Positions 47,501 through 54,486 of a DNA stretch of 64,000 nucleotides are shown piece after piece. The first letter of the stretch is position 1, and the number at the start of each line of letters is the position of its first letter. This stretch comes from Desulforudis sp. (GTDB lineage: Bacteria > Bacillota > Desulfotomaculia > Desulfotomaculales > Desulforudaceae), in NCBI GenBank assembly GCA_003604975.1, contig QZIR01000074.1:1-64000 (forward strand), read 5' to 3'. The notes below the pieces were generated by a model that did not search any database, was not told the origin of the DNA, and saw only the letters and a program-made list of their open reading frames with translations. The position numbers were made by a program, and so were the translations under genes.

Positions 47501-47796
47501 TCCAGATCGAGGAGCGCCGTCTCCAGGCGCTTACGCTCTAGTTCGGACGTGACTTTGGACAGCCGTTTCTCCAGCTCTTCCTGGACGCGCTCTTTGAGCT
47601 CCTGGGCGGCCTTGCGCGTGAAGGTGATGGCCGCAATCTGGTCGACGGTCGCCTCTTCCGTTTCCAGGAGGGCGATGATCCGTTCCACCAGGCTGGATGT
47701 TTTACCGGATCCGGCCCCGGCCTCCACGATGATCGTGGTGGACAGGTCTGTCCGGATGGCGTCCCGGGCGGTCTGGTCGATCAGGACGTTACGCAA
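44545..47796 (-). CDS. AddA/RecB-like helicase-nuclease
   Basis: A 1083-residue SF1 helicase fused to a RecB-type nuclease. Walker A VEAGAGSGKTSSL (about 24-36), motif Ia AITFTRKAAQEL, LLVDEFQDTDPIQ, VVGDPKQSIYRFR, and MNLHKAKGLEAPVV are present. The C-terminal nuclease has GVIDLAFKEGDGWVLVDFKT, with the Asp and Asp-x-Lys residues of the PD-(D/E)xK fold, and a QLKAYAW motif. The TTG at 47796 is chosen: AGGAGG lies nine bases upstream and it overlaps the addB-like stop; a longer frame to 47847 has no ribosome-binding site. It would act with the AddB-like protein as a dimeric helicase-nuclease on DNA ends. Confidence 0.88.
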   Translation of the reverse strand: MRNVLIDQTARDAIRTDLSTTIIVEAGAGSGKTSSLVERIIALLETEEATVDQIAAITFTRKAAQELKERVQEELEKRLSKVTSELERKRLETALLDLERGFIGTIHSFCERLLREQPVEAGLDPEFETVEEGEEGPLADQVWREYLLEMHHNDEARILEIEEMGLTLEELKFVYDRLCRYPEVEFPCSPASTIDVDPPLAALNQFLEQVAPLIPPSPIEDRRDGLQNAILEIQQVSAHYDLRDRRQFSKVFGSLNRGLKVIQKLWSSKAEALAARDAFDQFRQEVVEPVMEGTREHRYATLIPFVLPAVQRLGERREALSRLNFQDLLIRTARALKENPEMRRFLQARYTRLLVDEFQDTDPIQAEMVFYLTGQDCHEKDWRKLVPRPGSLFVVGDPKQSIYRFRRADIDTYNLVKKLIVDGGGRLLHLDTNFRSVPSLAEFINPVFESAFPVTSTDFQASYAPMHTVREPATGALNGVYRISIPDAQGQNNKEGVAQRDAARIARWIRWALDSKLPLSRKDKPPSPIRPDDVLILLRYRDGMEIYARALDEQGIPYSITGGSGVQAVPPLAEAHTLLTVLSRPDDPVNLVAALRGPFFGFSDQELWEYREAGGRFSIFASVPEDDLRPEVKAVFTAAFEKLKTYHRWSRTMPPAAAVSSILSESGLLPWVLSEPPARSGAANTLLLRELLGEYESAGETTFSSLVQRFGELLETGTENGLELDAGSRGAVRLMNLHKAKGLEAPVVFLAHPGKKVSKDPDLHIDRTTDPPCGYLQVSKPGPYGNGPIIATPPDWTNLQQIEAKYQDAEEVRLVYVAATRAKDILVVSTFEKSPDKSPWSLLNAALQDVPELDDPEEIQATVDDPAPDAATVTVADYQTLQSVLATTWDAAKSPSYAVQSVTVIAKEADAPTRHGEGRGMSWGSAVHRMLEKLVRGEKGLEAWAAKILEEEGRPVSEAGELLALLEEIQKTDFWRRVEAASERIAEAPLSGVLAEPHTRAEDTVPTVTQGVIDLAFKEGDGWVLVDFKTDHYETEAERNALAYYYAAQLKAYAWLWERATGTAPSELGLFFTHGREYVQTDI

Positions 47797-50700
47797 TGCC
47801 GGCCACCTCCTGCAGGATACTGAGCTCGGGGGTCTTTCCCGCCTCAAGCTTGACCTTTATCGCTTTGATGGCGGCGTCTGGCCGGCAGACGGAGGTGTAA
47901 TCGCAGAACCGGCAGGCCTCTCCGTCCTCAGCCACCACAAAGGTGCCGTTGCGCAGGAGCGTGCAGAGGAGTTCCAGCAGTCGGAGCACAATCGTACGGT
48001 CTTGCTGCGGACGCAGAACCCGGCAAGCCTCTCCCTTTTCGGTTGGGAAGTAGTAGCCTGAACGGGGCACCACGGCCCTGGGATCAGGCCCGGCCTGCAG
48101 GACGGCTTCCGCCGCGATGGCGTATAAGGCATGCTGGATCTGACGCCCGCGCTGTACATAGTCTTGCTCCCGGTAGTACCGGGGGCTCCCGGTCTTGTAG
48201 TCGATACACAGGTAGCCCGCGTCGGTTTCATCTAAACGGTCGATCCGGCCGCAGACCCGGATGAGCAGGCCGTCGGGCATGGTAAGGGTCACGGGGTCGG
48301 CCAGGCCGACTCCAGCCGCCTGTACGGCCTCGTCCCCCATCCCGAAGGGAACCTCGAAGTACCGGGGCCGCGAATCCCGGCCGTAGTTCTCCTCGGCGCG
48401 CAGGAAGAGCTCGAGGGAACGCCTGATCCGGCGTTTCTCCTGTTCGAGGACCACATCCGAAGGTGCCGGCACTGCCTCGAGCATGCCGCCGACCAGTTCA
48501 TCGGAGATCTCCATCAGCAGCGTGGCGTCCTGCTGTCCCCCGGGAGCGGTGGCAGAGAGCTTCCGATAATAGGTGCAGAAGATGTCGTGCATCAGAAAGC
48601 CCATTTCCTTGCCCGCGAGCCACTGGGTCGGGTCGCACACCCGGTCCGCCGGCTTCTCAACGCGGAGGACGCAGGAGAGGAAGTAGGCGAAGGGGCATTT
48701 GGCCAGGGTCTCGATCTGGCTGGGCGAAAGGATCAGGGTATTGTTCAGGCGCGGGTCAAAACGCCCCGGCGGGACGTTGATCTTGCCGTCGTAAGCGGTC
48801 AGGGTATCCATTCCCCGAATGGTCAGGGCGTCCTGGCCGCGCGCCAGGTCCGGGTAGCACTCCCGGACCAGCTGCGGGCTTACGGAGCCGGTATCCGTAA
48901 AGACCCTAAGCCACCATTCGTCAACATCCAGTTCCTGTCCCGGGAGAGGAACGAAACCGGCCGCAGGCTGCATTGCCTCGCGAAAGGCATTGTAGTCGGC
49001 GGACGGGTCACGGACTAGGCGAAAGGTCTGCAGCAGAACGGCCGCCGGGACAGAATCACGCACGGCGACGGTGTCAAAGAGAGAGTAACTGAGCGTAACC
49101 GTCCCGTCCAGATTGGCCATGAACTGAACCAGGTTCCAGAGTGACTCTCCCGGCCTTGCCGCCGCCAGGGGCAGCTCCGGGGCAATGGCGGACCTTTCCG
49201 TATCCAGGAGGACCGGGCATTCGGTGCCGGAGCCCGGAAAGCGCCTTGCGTCCAGCCCCACAATGTAGGTATGCTGACGACCCAGCCAGAAGGCCCGGCG
49301 GTAATGCGTTACGTGCAGATGGCCGGACTCCGGACCCCGGGCGTAAATGCGTAACGACGCAAGTTCGCGCTGGAGCCGTTCCAGCGCCTCGGTGAGCGGT
49401 ATGCGGAGCTCCTTGGTTCCGGCAAGCACCCGGAAGTGATCCGCGGCGGTCTGCCGGGCTGCCCCGTCCAGGCTGCCGGAAACCGCGGCGAATCCATCCG
49501 CCAGACCCGCCAAGCCCTGGGCGAAGTCCTGGAAGGAAACCTGAGCGTCATCTCCCGGGGCCGGTATGTGCCGCAGCAGCCGGTCGATGTATTCTTTGAA
49601 AAGGCGGACCTGTTCCGCCATTTGTGTCTGGTATTGTCCATACCTGGAGGTCCCACAGTCTGCGGCCTTTGCCTCATCGTACGCGGCCAGCTTTTCCAGG
49701 CAGGGCTGGTAGCGGGCGCGTCCCCAGCAGACCCCGGCCTTGCGCAGGATGTCCGCTGATCTGATGGTGCCCGGCGCCTCTTCACCGGTCTTTAAGAGTC
49801 CGTCCAAGAACAGCTGGCCGAGCGTACAGGCCTGGAAGTCCCCTTCGATCCACTGCAGGATACCCTTCAATGCCTTGCCCGGACGGGTCAGCAAGAGAGG
49901 GATCCCCTCCGCGAAAGTGATGGGCAGATCCAGTTTCACGGCGAGACGGTAGAAATGCCATGCGTAATCGTAAGAGGTGTAGGTAACGGTCACCTGGTCC
50001 AGAGGCAGCCCTGCGCCCCTGATCCGTCGCAGGACCTCGGCGGCCTCGCTGTATTCGCCGTAGGCGGCAAAGATCTGGACGGAATCGTCGTCCGGGTCAT
50101 GTTGAGCCGCAGGAAGCGTAGACCGGTCGTAGAGCCAGGGTAGGCGCTGCACATTGGATGAAGGAACCACCGGTGGCTCATCCGTCACCAGCCAGGCGGA
50201 CCGGGGCGGAAGCAACTTCCGTACGGGTTCGGCGCGCAGAAAGACCACCAGGTCGCCGGCCAGTTGTTCGAGAAAGGCACCCTGGTGGGGTGGCAGTACA
50301 ATATCCGTGGGCACCAAGAAAAGCCGTGTATCCTCAGCCCGGTTCCGGACAGCCTCCATAGCCAGGCGGTAGACGTCCGCCATGTCGACCAGGTGGTCCC
50401 GGGCCAGTACCTCTTCGTAGGCTTTTAGAAGCTTGACCAGGTCCCGCTGCTTGCGTTGGTTCGGCAGTGGGACGGTGCCGAGGCGATCTGAGTTGATGCC
50501 CGCCAGGCGGAGCTCGCCGACCGCCCGGTCTAAGGCGCCGATGATCCCGGGACGGGGCTCCAGGGTGTTGAAATACTCAAGGTCCAGGCGCAGGCTCCGG
50601 AAGATGTTTTCGATCAGGAACAGGCCGGACGCATCCGGCAGCAGGGACAGGCCCTGTTCGAGCATCGACAGTTCCGCCGTTTCGAGGGCCAGGCCGTCCA

Positions 50701-50854
50701 CCGTCGCCACGTGCAGGTTGAGCCACGTCCCGCCGTCCAGGGCCAGGCGTTCAAGGAGACTGTGCCCCGAGGCGTAGTCGGGGCAGATCAGGATCTTTTC
50801 GGTAAACAGGTACTCGCGGCACACCCGGGCCAGTTCGCGCCGGATTTGATTCAC
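47789..50854 (-). CDS. AddB-like PD-(D/E)xK nuclease with Fe-S cysteines
   Basis: A 1021-residue AddB-like partner of the helicase-nuclease downstream. The helicase-like N-terminal region lacks the Walker A loop (ILICPDYASGHSLLERL where AddB usually has GxxGSGKT). The C-terminal nuclease has GRIDRLDETDAGYLCIDYKT, with Asp and Asp-x-Lys. One cysteine before it (ETLAKCPFAYFL) and three after it (CRFCDYTSVC) form the 4Fe-4S ligand set known from AddB. GTG start with AGGGGAG. It is first in the defence transcript. It may be the host's only AddAB pair or an island-specific paralogue; the window cannot decide. Confidence 0.82.
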   Translation of the reverse strand: MNQIRRELARVCREYLFTEKILICPDYASGHSLLERLALDGGTWLNLHVATVDGLALETAELSMLEQGLSLLPDASGLFLIENIFRSLRLDLEYFNTLEPRPGIIGALDRAVGELRLAGINSDRLGTVPLPNQRKQRDLVKLLKAYEEVLARDHLVDMADVYRLAMEAVRNRAEDTRLFLVPTDIVLPPHQGAFLEQLAGDLVVFLRAEPVRKLLPPRSAWLVTDEPPVVPSSNVQRLPWLYDRSTLPAAQHDPDDDSVQIFAAYGEYSEAAEVLRRIRGAGLPLDQVTVTYTSYDYAWHFYRLAVKLDLPITFAEGIPLLLTRPGKALKGILQWIEGDFQACTLGQLFLDGLLKTGEEAPGTIRSADILRKAGVCWGRARYQPCLEKLAAYDEAKAADCGTSRYGQYQTQMAEQVRLFKEYIDRLLRHIPAPGDDAQVSFQDFAQGLAGLADGFAAVSGSLDGAARQTAADHFRVLAGTKELRIPLTEALERLQRELASLRIYARGPESGHLHVTHYRRAFWLGRQHTYIVGLDARRFPGSGTECPVLLDTERSAIAPELPLAAARPGESLWNLVQFMANLDGTVTLSYSLFDTVAVRDSVPAAVLLQTFRLVRDPSADYNAFREAMQPAAGFVPLPGQELDVDEWWLRVFTDTGSVSPQLVRECYPDLARGQDALTIRGMDTLTAYDGKINVPPGRFDPRLNNTLILSPSQIETLAKCPFAYFLSCVLRVEKPADRVCDPTQWLAGKEMGFLMHDIFCTYYRKLSATAPGGQQDATLLMEISDELVGGMLEAVPAPSDVVLEQEKRRIRRSLELFLRAEENYGRDSRPRYFEVPFGMGDEAVQAAGVGLADPVTLTMPDGLLIRVCGRIDRLDETDAGYLCIDYKTGSPRYYREQDYVQRGRQIQHALYAIAAEAVLQAGPDPRAVVPRSGYYFPTEKGEACRVLRPQQDRTIVLRLLELLCTLLRNGTFVVAEDGEACRFCDYTSVCRPDAAIKAIKVKLEAGKTPELSILQEVAGIA

Positions 50855-51199
50855 GCCAGCACTCCCCTTGCTTCCTCAATTCGATATGGTTACTTTCCCT
50901 TGGCTACCATTTTCGGGTTCCTGTTCCATTTCTCCTGCACTACGGTAGGTGCTCTCGGAGATACGGTCCTGGGCCAAGAAGCTCTATCTGTCCCGGCTTT
51001 GTCTTAGACCGTAAACCTTCTCCGGCTCGGGCGGGCCATGCGGGTCCGGGGCTGCTCACCCTTGTTGGTAAAGAGGCTTCACCCTCTTCGTTGTTATGTG
51101 AGGTTACGGTAACACACGTCTGTGTCACCAGGCGGTCAGTGCTGCGCAAAAGCATCTGAACCGTGTTTACTAAACCAAAACGGCGGCTGTCTTGCCAAG
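50855..51199. other. Island edge, no recognised gene
   Basis: 345 bases upstream of the addB-like gene. I see no intact ORF, no attachment-site repeat that I can confirm and no integrase. The promoter for the island should be here, but I could not pick one out with confidence. Confidence 0.3.
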
Positions 51200-51707
51200 G
51201 TCAGGTAAAAAGGTTTATCATGCCGAACAAAAACCAGGGAATATTTCACTTTAAAACATGTTTTTGGCAATAGGCACCGAAGTATCTTTAGGAAAATCCG
51301 TCGAAAAACTGACATCGTTGTCGAACGGTTAGAGGAGTACCTGACCAAGCACCCGATCATGGAACGCGAATGGTCGCGCATATTGCAGGATCAAATAGAC
51401 CCGGCAATCAAGGCCATTATCTACGGTCGTATACCTTTGGAGGTCCCGCCCTACGCTGTCATTGGTTCTCTGGTGGCAATGGCCAACTATGTGCGATCTT
51501 TGTGGGAAGGAACCAAGGGACAAGAGTCCTTCGAAACGTTCTTCAAACAGGTGATCAAAAAGAACAGGTGGGTTTGCTGCCGGGGTAACCCTCGACATCG
51601 AGGACCTGAAGTCGTTAGACTACTACGCCACCTACCTGGAAGGCAGCGGTGCGGTCGAAGGCGCCTCCTACGTCAGGATGGTCCGCAGGGAGCTGACTGC
51701 CTCCTGA
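51200..51707 (+). pseudogene. Frameshifted gene of unknown function
   Basis: Protein-like sequence runs in one frame (IVVERLEEYLTKHPIMEREW; ILQDQIDPAIKAIIYGRI; PPYAVIGSLVAMANYVRSLW) to about 51565, then continues one base out of phase (GFAAGVTLDIEDLKSLDYYA; YLEGSGAVEGASYVRMVRRE) to TGA at 51705-51707. The shift maps near an A5 run at about 51555. Together they make about 150 residues, mostly helical. An in-frame ATG is at 51359, but the similarity-like pattern starts earlier without a clear start. Family not recognised. A single indel would restore it. Confidence 0.5.
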
Positions 51708-51965
51708 GCAAAATATCGGTTTCAAATCGTGGCCTAGGGAGAGCGGCTGCCTAAGACTTCCCTTACATTTTGTACCCCAAGGGGTTTCATGGTGCTGCCC
51801 TACTCTCCTACAGCTGTTCGCGACCTCAGCATACCCGCACCTATAACACACTCGAAAGCCGTACCCACCTGCTCGGTGCGTATTCTCCCAGAGCGATTCT
51901 CAGAAGGTCCTCTTGCCGATCGAAATCCGGCGGCGGGGTAAAATAAGCGACAGGAGGTTTTGGTA
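51708..51965. other. Intergenic stretch, nothing recognised
   Basis: 258 bases between the frameshifted gene and the small ORF. It contains the small ORF's AGGAGG at 51952-51957 and no other feature that I can support. Confidence 0.3.
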
Positions 51966-52205
51966 TTGGAGAAAATCACAATCAACCTTGAGCCCGAAGT
52001 GGACCGGGCCGCGGTCGACCGGGTGCGGGCGGCCATCAACGAACTGGGTGCCGGCGGTGAGATTACGATCACCATCGAGTCGGCGGACGCCCATCAGGCT
52101 GATCCCGTCCTCGAGGTACTGGACGAAAGCGGCTTTGACTACCAGTCAAAGGGCAGTCACAACGGCAGAAGCTACTACATCAACGCCCGGCGAAAGCTGC
52201 AATAG
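51966..52205 (+). CDS. Small soluble protein, hypothetical
   Basis: A 79-residue acidic ORF with alternating beta and helix pattern (ITINLEPEVDRAAVDRVRAA; GGEITITIESADAHQADPV; ESGFDYQSKGSHNGRSYYIN). The perfect AGGAGG at 51952-51957 lies eight bases before the TTG at 51966; an in-frame TTG at 51960 is too close. The strong ribosome-binding site and compact fold-like pattern argue for a real gene. I do not recognise the family. It is convergent with the truncated transglutaminase-like gene. Confidence 0.6.
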   Translation: MEKITINLEPEVDRAAVDRVRAAINELGAGGEITITIESADAHQADPVLEVLDESGFDYQSKGSHNGRSYYINARRKLQ

Positions 52206-52213
52206 CGTGTGGG

Positions 52214-53059
52214 TTAGGTTTTGAACTGGTTGGATTTGCTCTTGTCGACCTGATAGCCGTCACTGACGATCTTAACGGCCAGGTACGTGTTGACGCCGGG
52301 CGGGGCCTTCAGGCGCAGGGTGTAGGTCGCCCAGGAGCGCGGTTCCAGATCGGCCGCGTCCGACCAGCGCTGGTCGTATACCTTACCGTTGCCTGCGTCG
52401 AGCGCCGCATAGACCTTGGTGTCCCGGGCGATGGCGGTGCCGTCGTTGTGGACGATGACCTTGAGCTCGATGAAACCGCCCGGGGTGCTCTTCGAGGTCC
52501 ACTCGTGGGTGATCACCGGTTGCGGGACCAGCGGGAGGATCTGGGCCTTCCGGTTGCGGTACTCTTTCGGGATCTGACCAATTGACCAACCGGTGCCGGT
52601 AGTCTCGACGTAGTAGTACCGGGTGCCCTGGTACTCGTAGTACACGCCGGGCAGGTTCTCCCCTTTTACTCCCACCGCCATGTGGCCCGGGTCACCGGGC
52701 AGCAAGATCAGGACTACCCCGTAGTTCATCTCCTTAAGAATGGAAGCAAGCAGGATGCTGGTGTCCTCACAGTCGCCTTTCTGGTCGACCAGGGTCTCCA
52801 GCGGGTAACGGGCGTACTGGTCGAAGCCCTTGGAGAGGTCGTCGGTGACGTATTTGGGCCAGGAAAAACACGAGAAGAAGGACCAGTCTGCCTTTCCCCA
52901 AAGTACACACCTTCCTCGGTCCAGGGACCTGGCCTCCAGATTCGGCAGGGCACCCGTGATCTCCTGCCGGTTCGGCCCCCTGACGGGCGCCGACCAGGTT
53001 CTGTCCAACGATCTCGCTGTGGCGCCATGACACGGTTGCGTCGGGAACGGCAGGTGCAT
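52214..53059 (-). pseudogene. Transglutaminase-like protein, 5' end replaced or lost
   Basis: From about 52860 down to the stop, the sequence encodes a transglutaminase-like cysteine-protease fold: YVTDDLSKGFDQYARYPLET, GDCEDTSILLASILKEM with the catalytic Cys, and a GHMAVGV histidine, then a C-terminal beta-sandwich (ITHEWTSKSTPGGFIELKVI). Upstream of that point the frame to 53059 is Arg/Pro-rich and does not look like the family's usual N-terminus, which should include a signal peptide or membrane anchor and a FVQxxxYVxDD approach. The 5' part was therefore probably lost or scrambled. No good ribosome-binding site precedes the first ATG. Confidence 0.6.
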
Positions 53060-53093
53060 CGGAGACCGGATCAGGCTTCAGATGAACCTGGTT

Positions 53094-54347
53094 TTACTGT
53101 GTAGGTAGGCAGTGGGACGGGCCTGATGATGGACGTGTGGGGAACGAGTCCGGGCCGAAATCAGCGACCTTGACTCTGTTCCCTCCATCCTCTTTCGCCC
53201 TGTACATGGCTTTATCGGCCTCGATGATCAGCATTCCGGGAGTGGAGCCCAGGCCGGGGACAGCGGTGGCGACGCCAAGGCTGACCGTGACATACCGGCT
53301 GACCGGAGAGGCACCGTGAGGAATCTGCAAGTCTTCAACCCTGGCCCGCAGCCAATTCGCCAGGGTAACGGCGTGGTCGATATCGGTGTTGGGCAGGATG
53401 ACGACGAACTCTTCTCCACCGTAGCGGGCAACCGTGTCTCCGGCGCGCCTCAGCGACTCATTAAGCGTTCCGGCCACCCGTTTCAGGCAGTCGTCGCCCA
53501 CCAGGTGGCCGCAGGCGTGGTTATAGGACTTGAAAAAGTCGGTATCGATAAAGATCAGGGACAGCGAATACTGCTCGCGCATCGCCCGTCGCCATTCCTC
53601 GTTCAATAAGCTGTCCAGGTAGCGGCGGTTGGGGATGCCGGTCAGCCCGTCTATCGTGGAGAGATTCTCCAGTGTCTTGTTGGCCTCCTCCAACTCCGCC
53701 TTCTGCCGTTCGATCGTTTTCCGGTTTAGGAAATCCGGAATCCGCATATTGAAGAGGACCACCGAAAAGACCCAGGACAGGACTGCTGCAATCGACCCGT
53801 TTACCAAGTTGGCTGTCACTTTTTGAGGGTCGATTTGAAAATATGCTATGGCGTAGACGAAGGTTAGAAAAGATAAGAAGAAAATGAGGAGGCTGTCCCT
53901 GGGTCTGAGGTGTATTATGCTGGCTACCCCGAAACAGCCCAGGATGTAGGCGGAGATAGATCCGTGCAGGAGCCGGTCGACGCCGGTGATCACGGCGCAC
54001 ATCACAAGGGCGAAGCCGGCCGTAAACACCACCAGGAACTGGTGCCAGCCGGTGATGTGCGAGGTGGAAGCGGGGAGCGTCAGCCAGACCAGGAATAATA
54101 TAACAAGGAGCCCTACAAGAAACACGAGATGGACCGAGACCAGCAGCCAGTATATATCCCCCAAATCCCAGGTGTAATTCATTTCCAGGACTATAATGAG
54201 AGTAAGCAGAAATGTAACGACGACCCCACACATCCTGATGCGGAACACGTTAATATAGCACTGTTCCGCCATAAACTCTTGTTTATACTCCTCTGGGATA
54301 TGTGCCCAGATTCTTTGCCGGAATTCGTGGATCCTTATCCACATCAT
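53094..54347 (-). CDS. Membrane-bound diguanylate cyclase (GGDEF)
   Basis: A 417-residue protein with about six membrane helices (residues 40-205), a short coiled coil (ERQKAELEEANKTLENL) and a complete GGDEF domain. The active-site motif is GGEEF (310-314), preceded at the canonical five-residue distance by the product-inhibition I-site RAGD (301-304). DGLTGIPNRRYLD and DTDFFKSYND-type metal and substrate residues are present (FFKSYNHACGH). It should make cyclic di-GMP at the membrane with feedback control. The membrane region is of no named sensor type that I recognise. Transcribed alone. Confidence 0.9.
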   Translation of the reverse strand: MMWIRIHEFRQRIWAHIPEEYKQEFMAEQCYINVFRIRMCGVVVTFLLTLIIVLEMNYTWDLGDIYWLLVSVHLVFLVGLLVILFLVWLTLPASTSHITGWHQFLVVFTAGFALVMCAVITGVDRLLHGSISAYILGCFGVASIIHLRPRDSLLIFFLSFLTFVYAIAYFQIDPQKVTANLVNGSIAAVLSWVFSVVLFNMRIPDFLNRKTIERQKAELEEANKTLENLSTIDGLTGIPNRRYLDSLLNEEWRRAMREQYSLSLIFIDTDFFKSYNHACGHLVGDDCLKRVAGTLNESLRRAGDTVARYGGEEFVVILPNTDIDHAVTLANWLRARVEDLQIPHGASPVSRYVTVSLGVATAVPGLGSTPGMLIIEADKAMYRAKEDGGNRVKVADFGPDSFPTRPSSGPSHCLPTQ

Positions 54348-54486
54348 GGAAACACCTCATCGTTTAGCAATATTAAGCCGGAATTATCTGGTTAATGCTT
54401 CAATTTCTCTATCCATTCGGAATTGCCTGCTTGTACAGTGCAAAAACTAAATTTAAGTTTGATAAGACTAGTGAAAGGGGTTTCGA

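Noticed and set aside
27380-50854. Prophage or transposon carrying the island
   Set aside because: No integrase, recombinase, transposase, phage structural gene or terminal repeat could be found, so only the term island is used.
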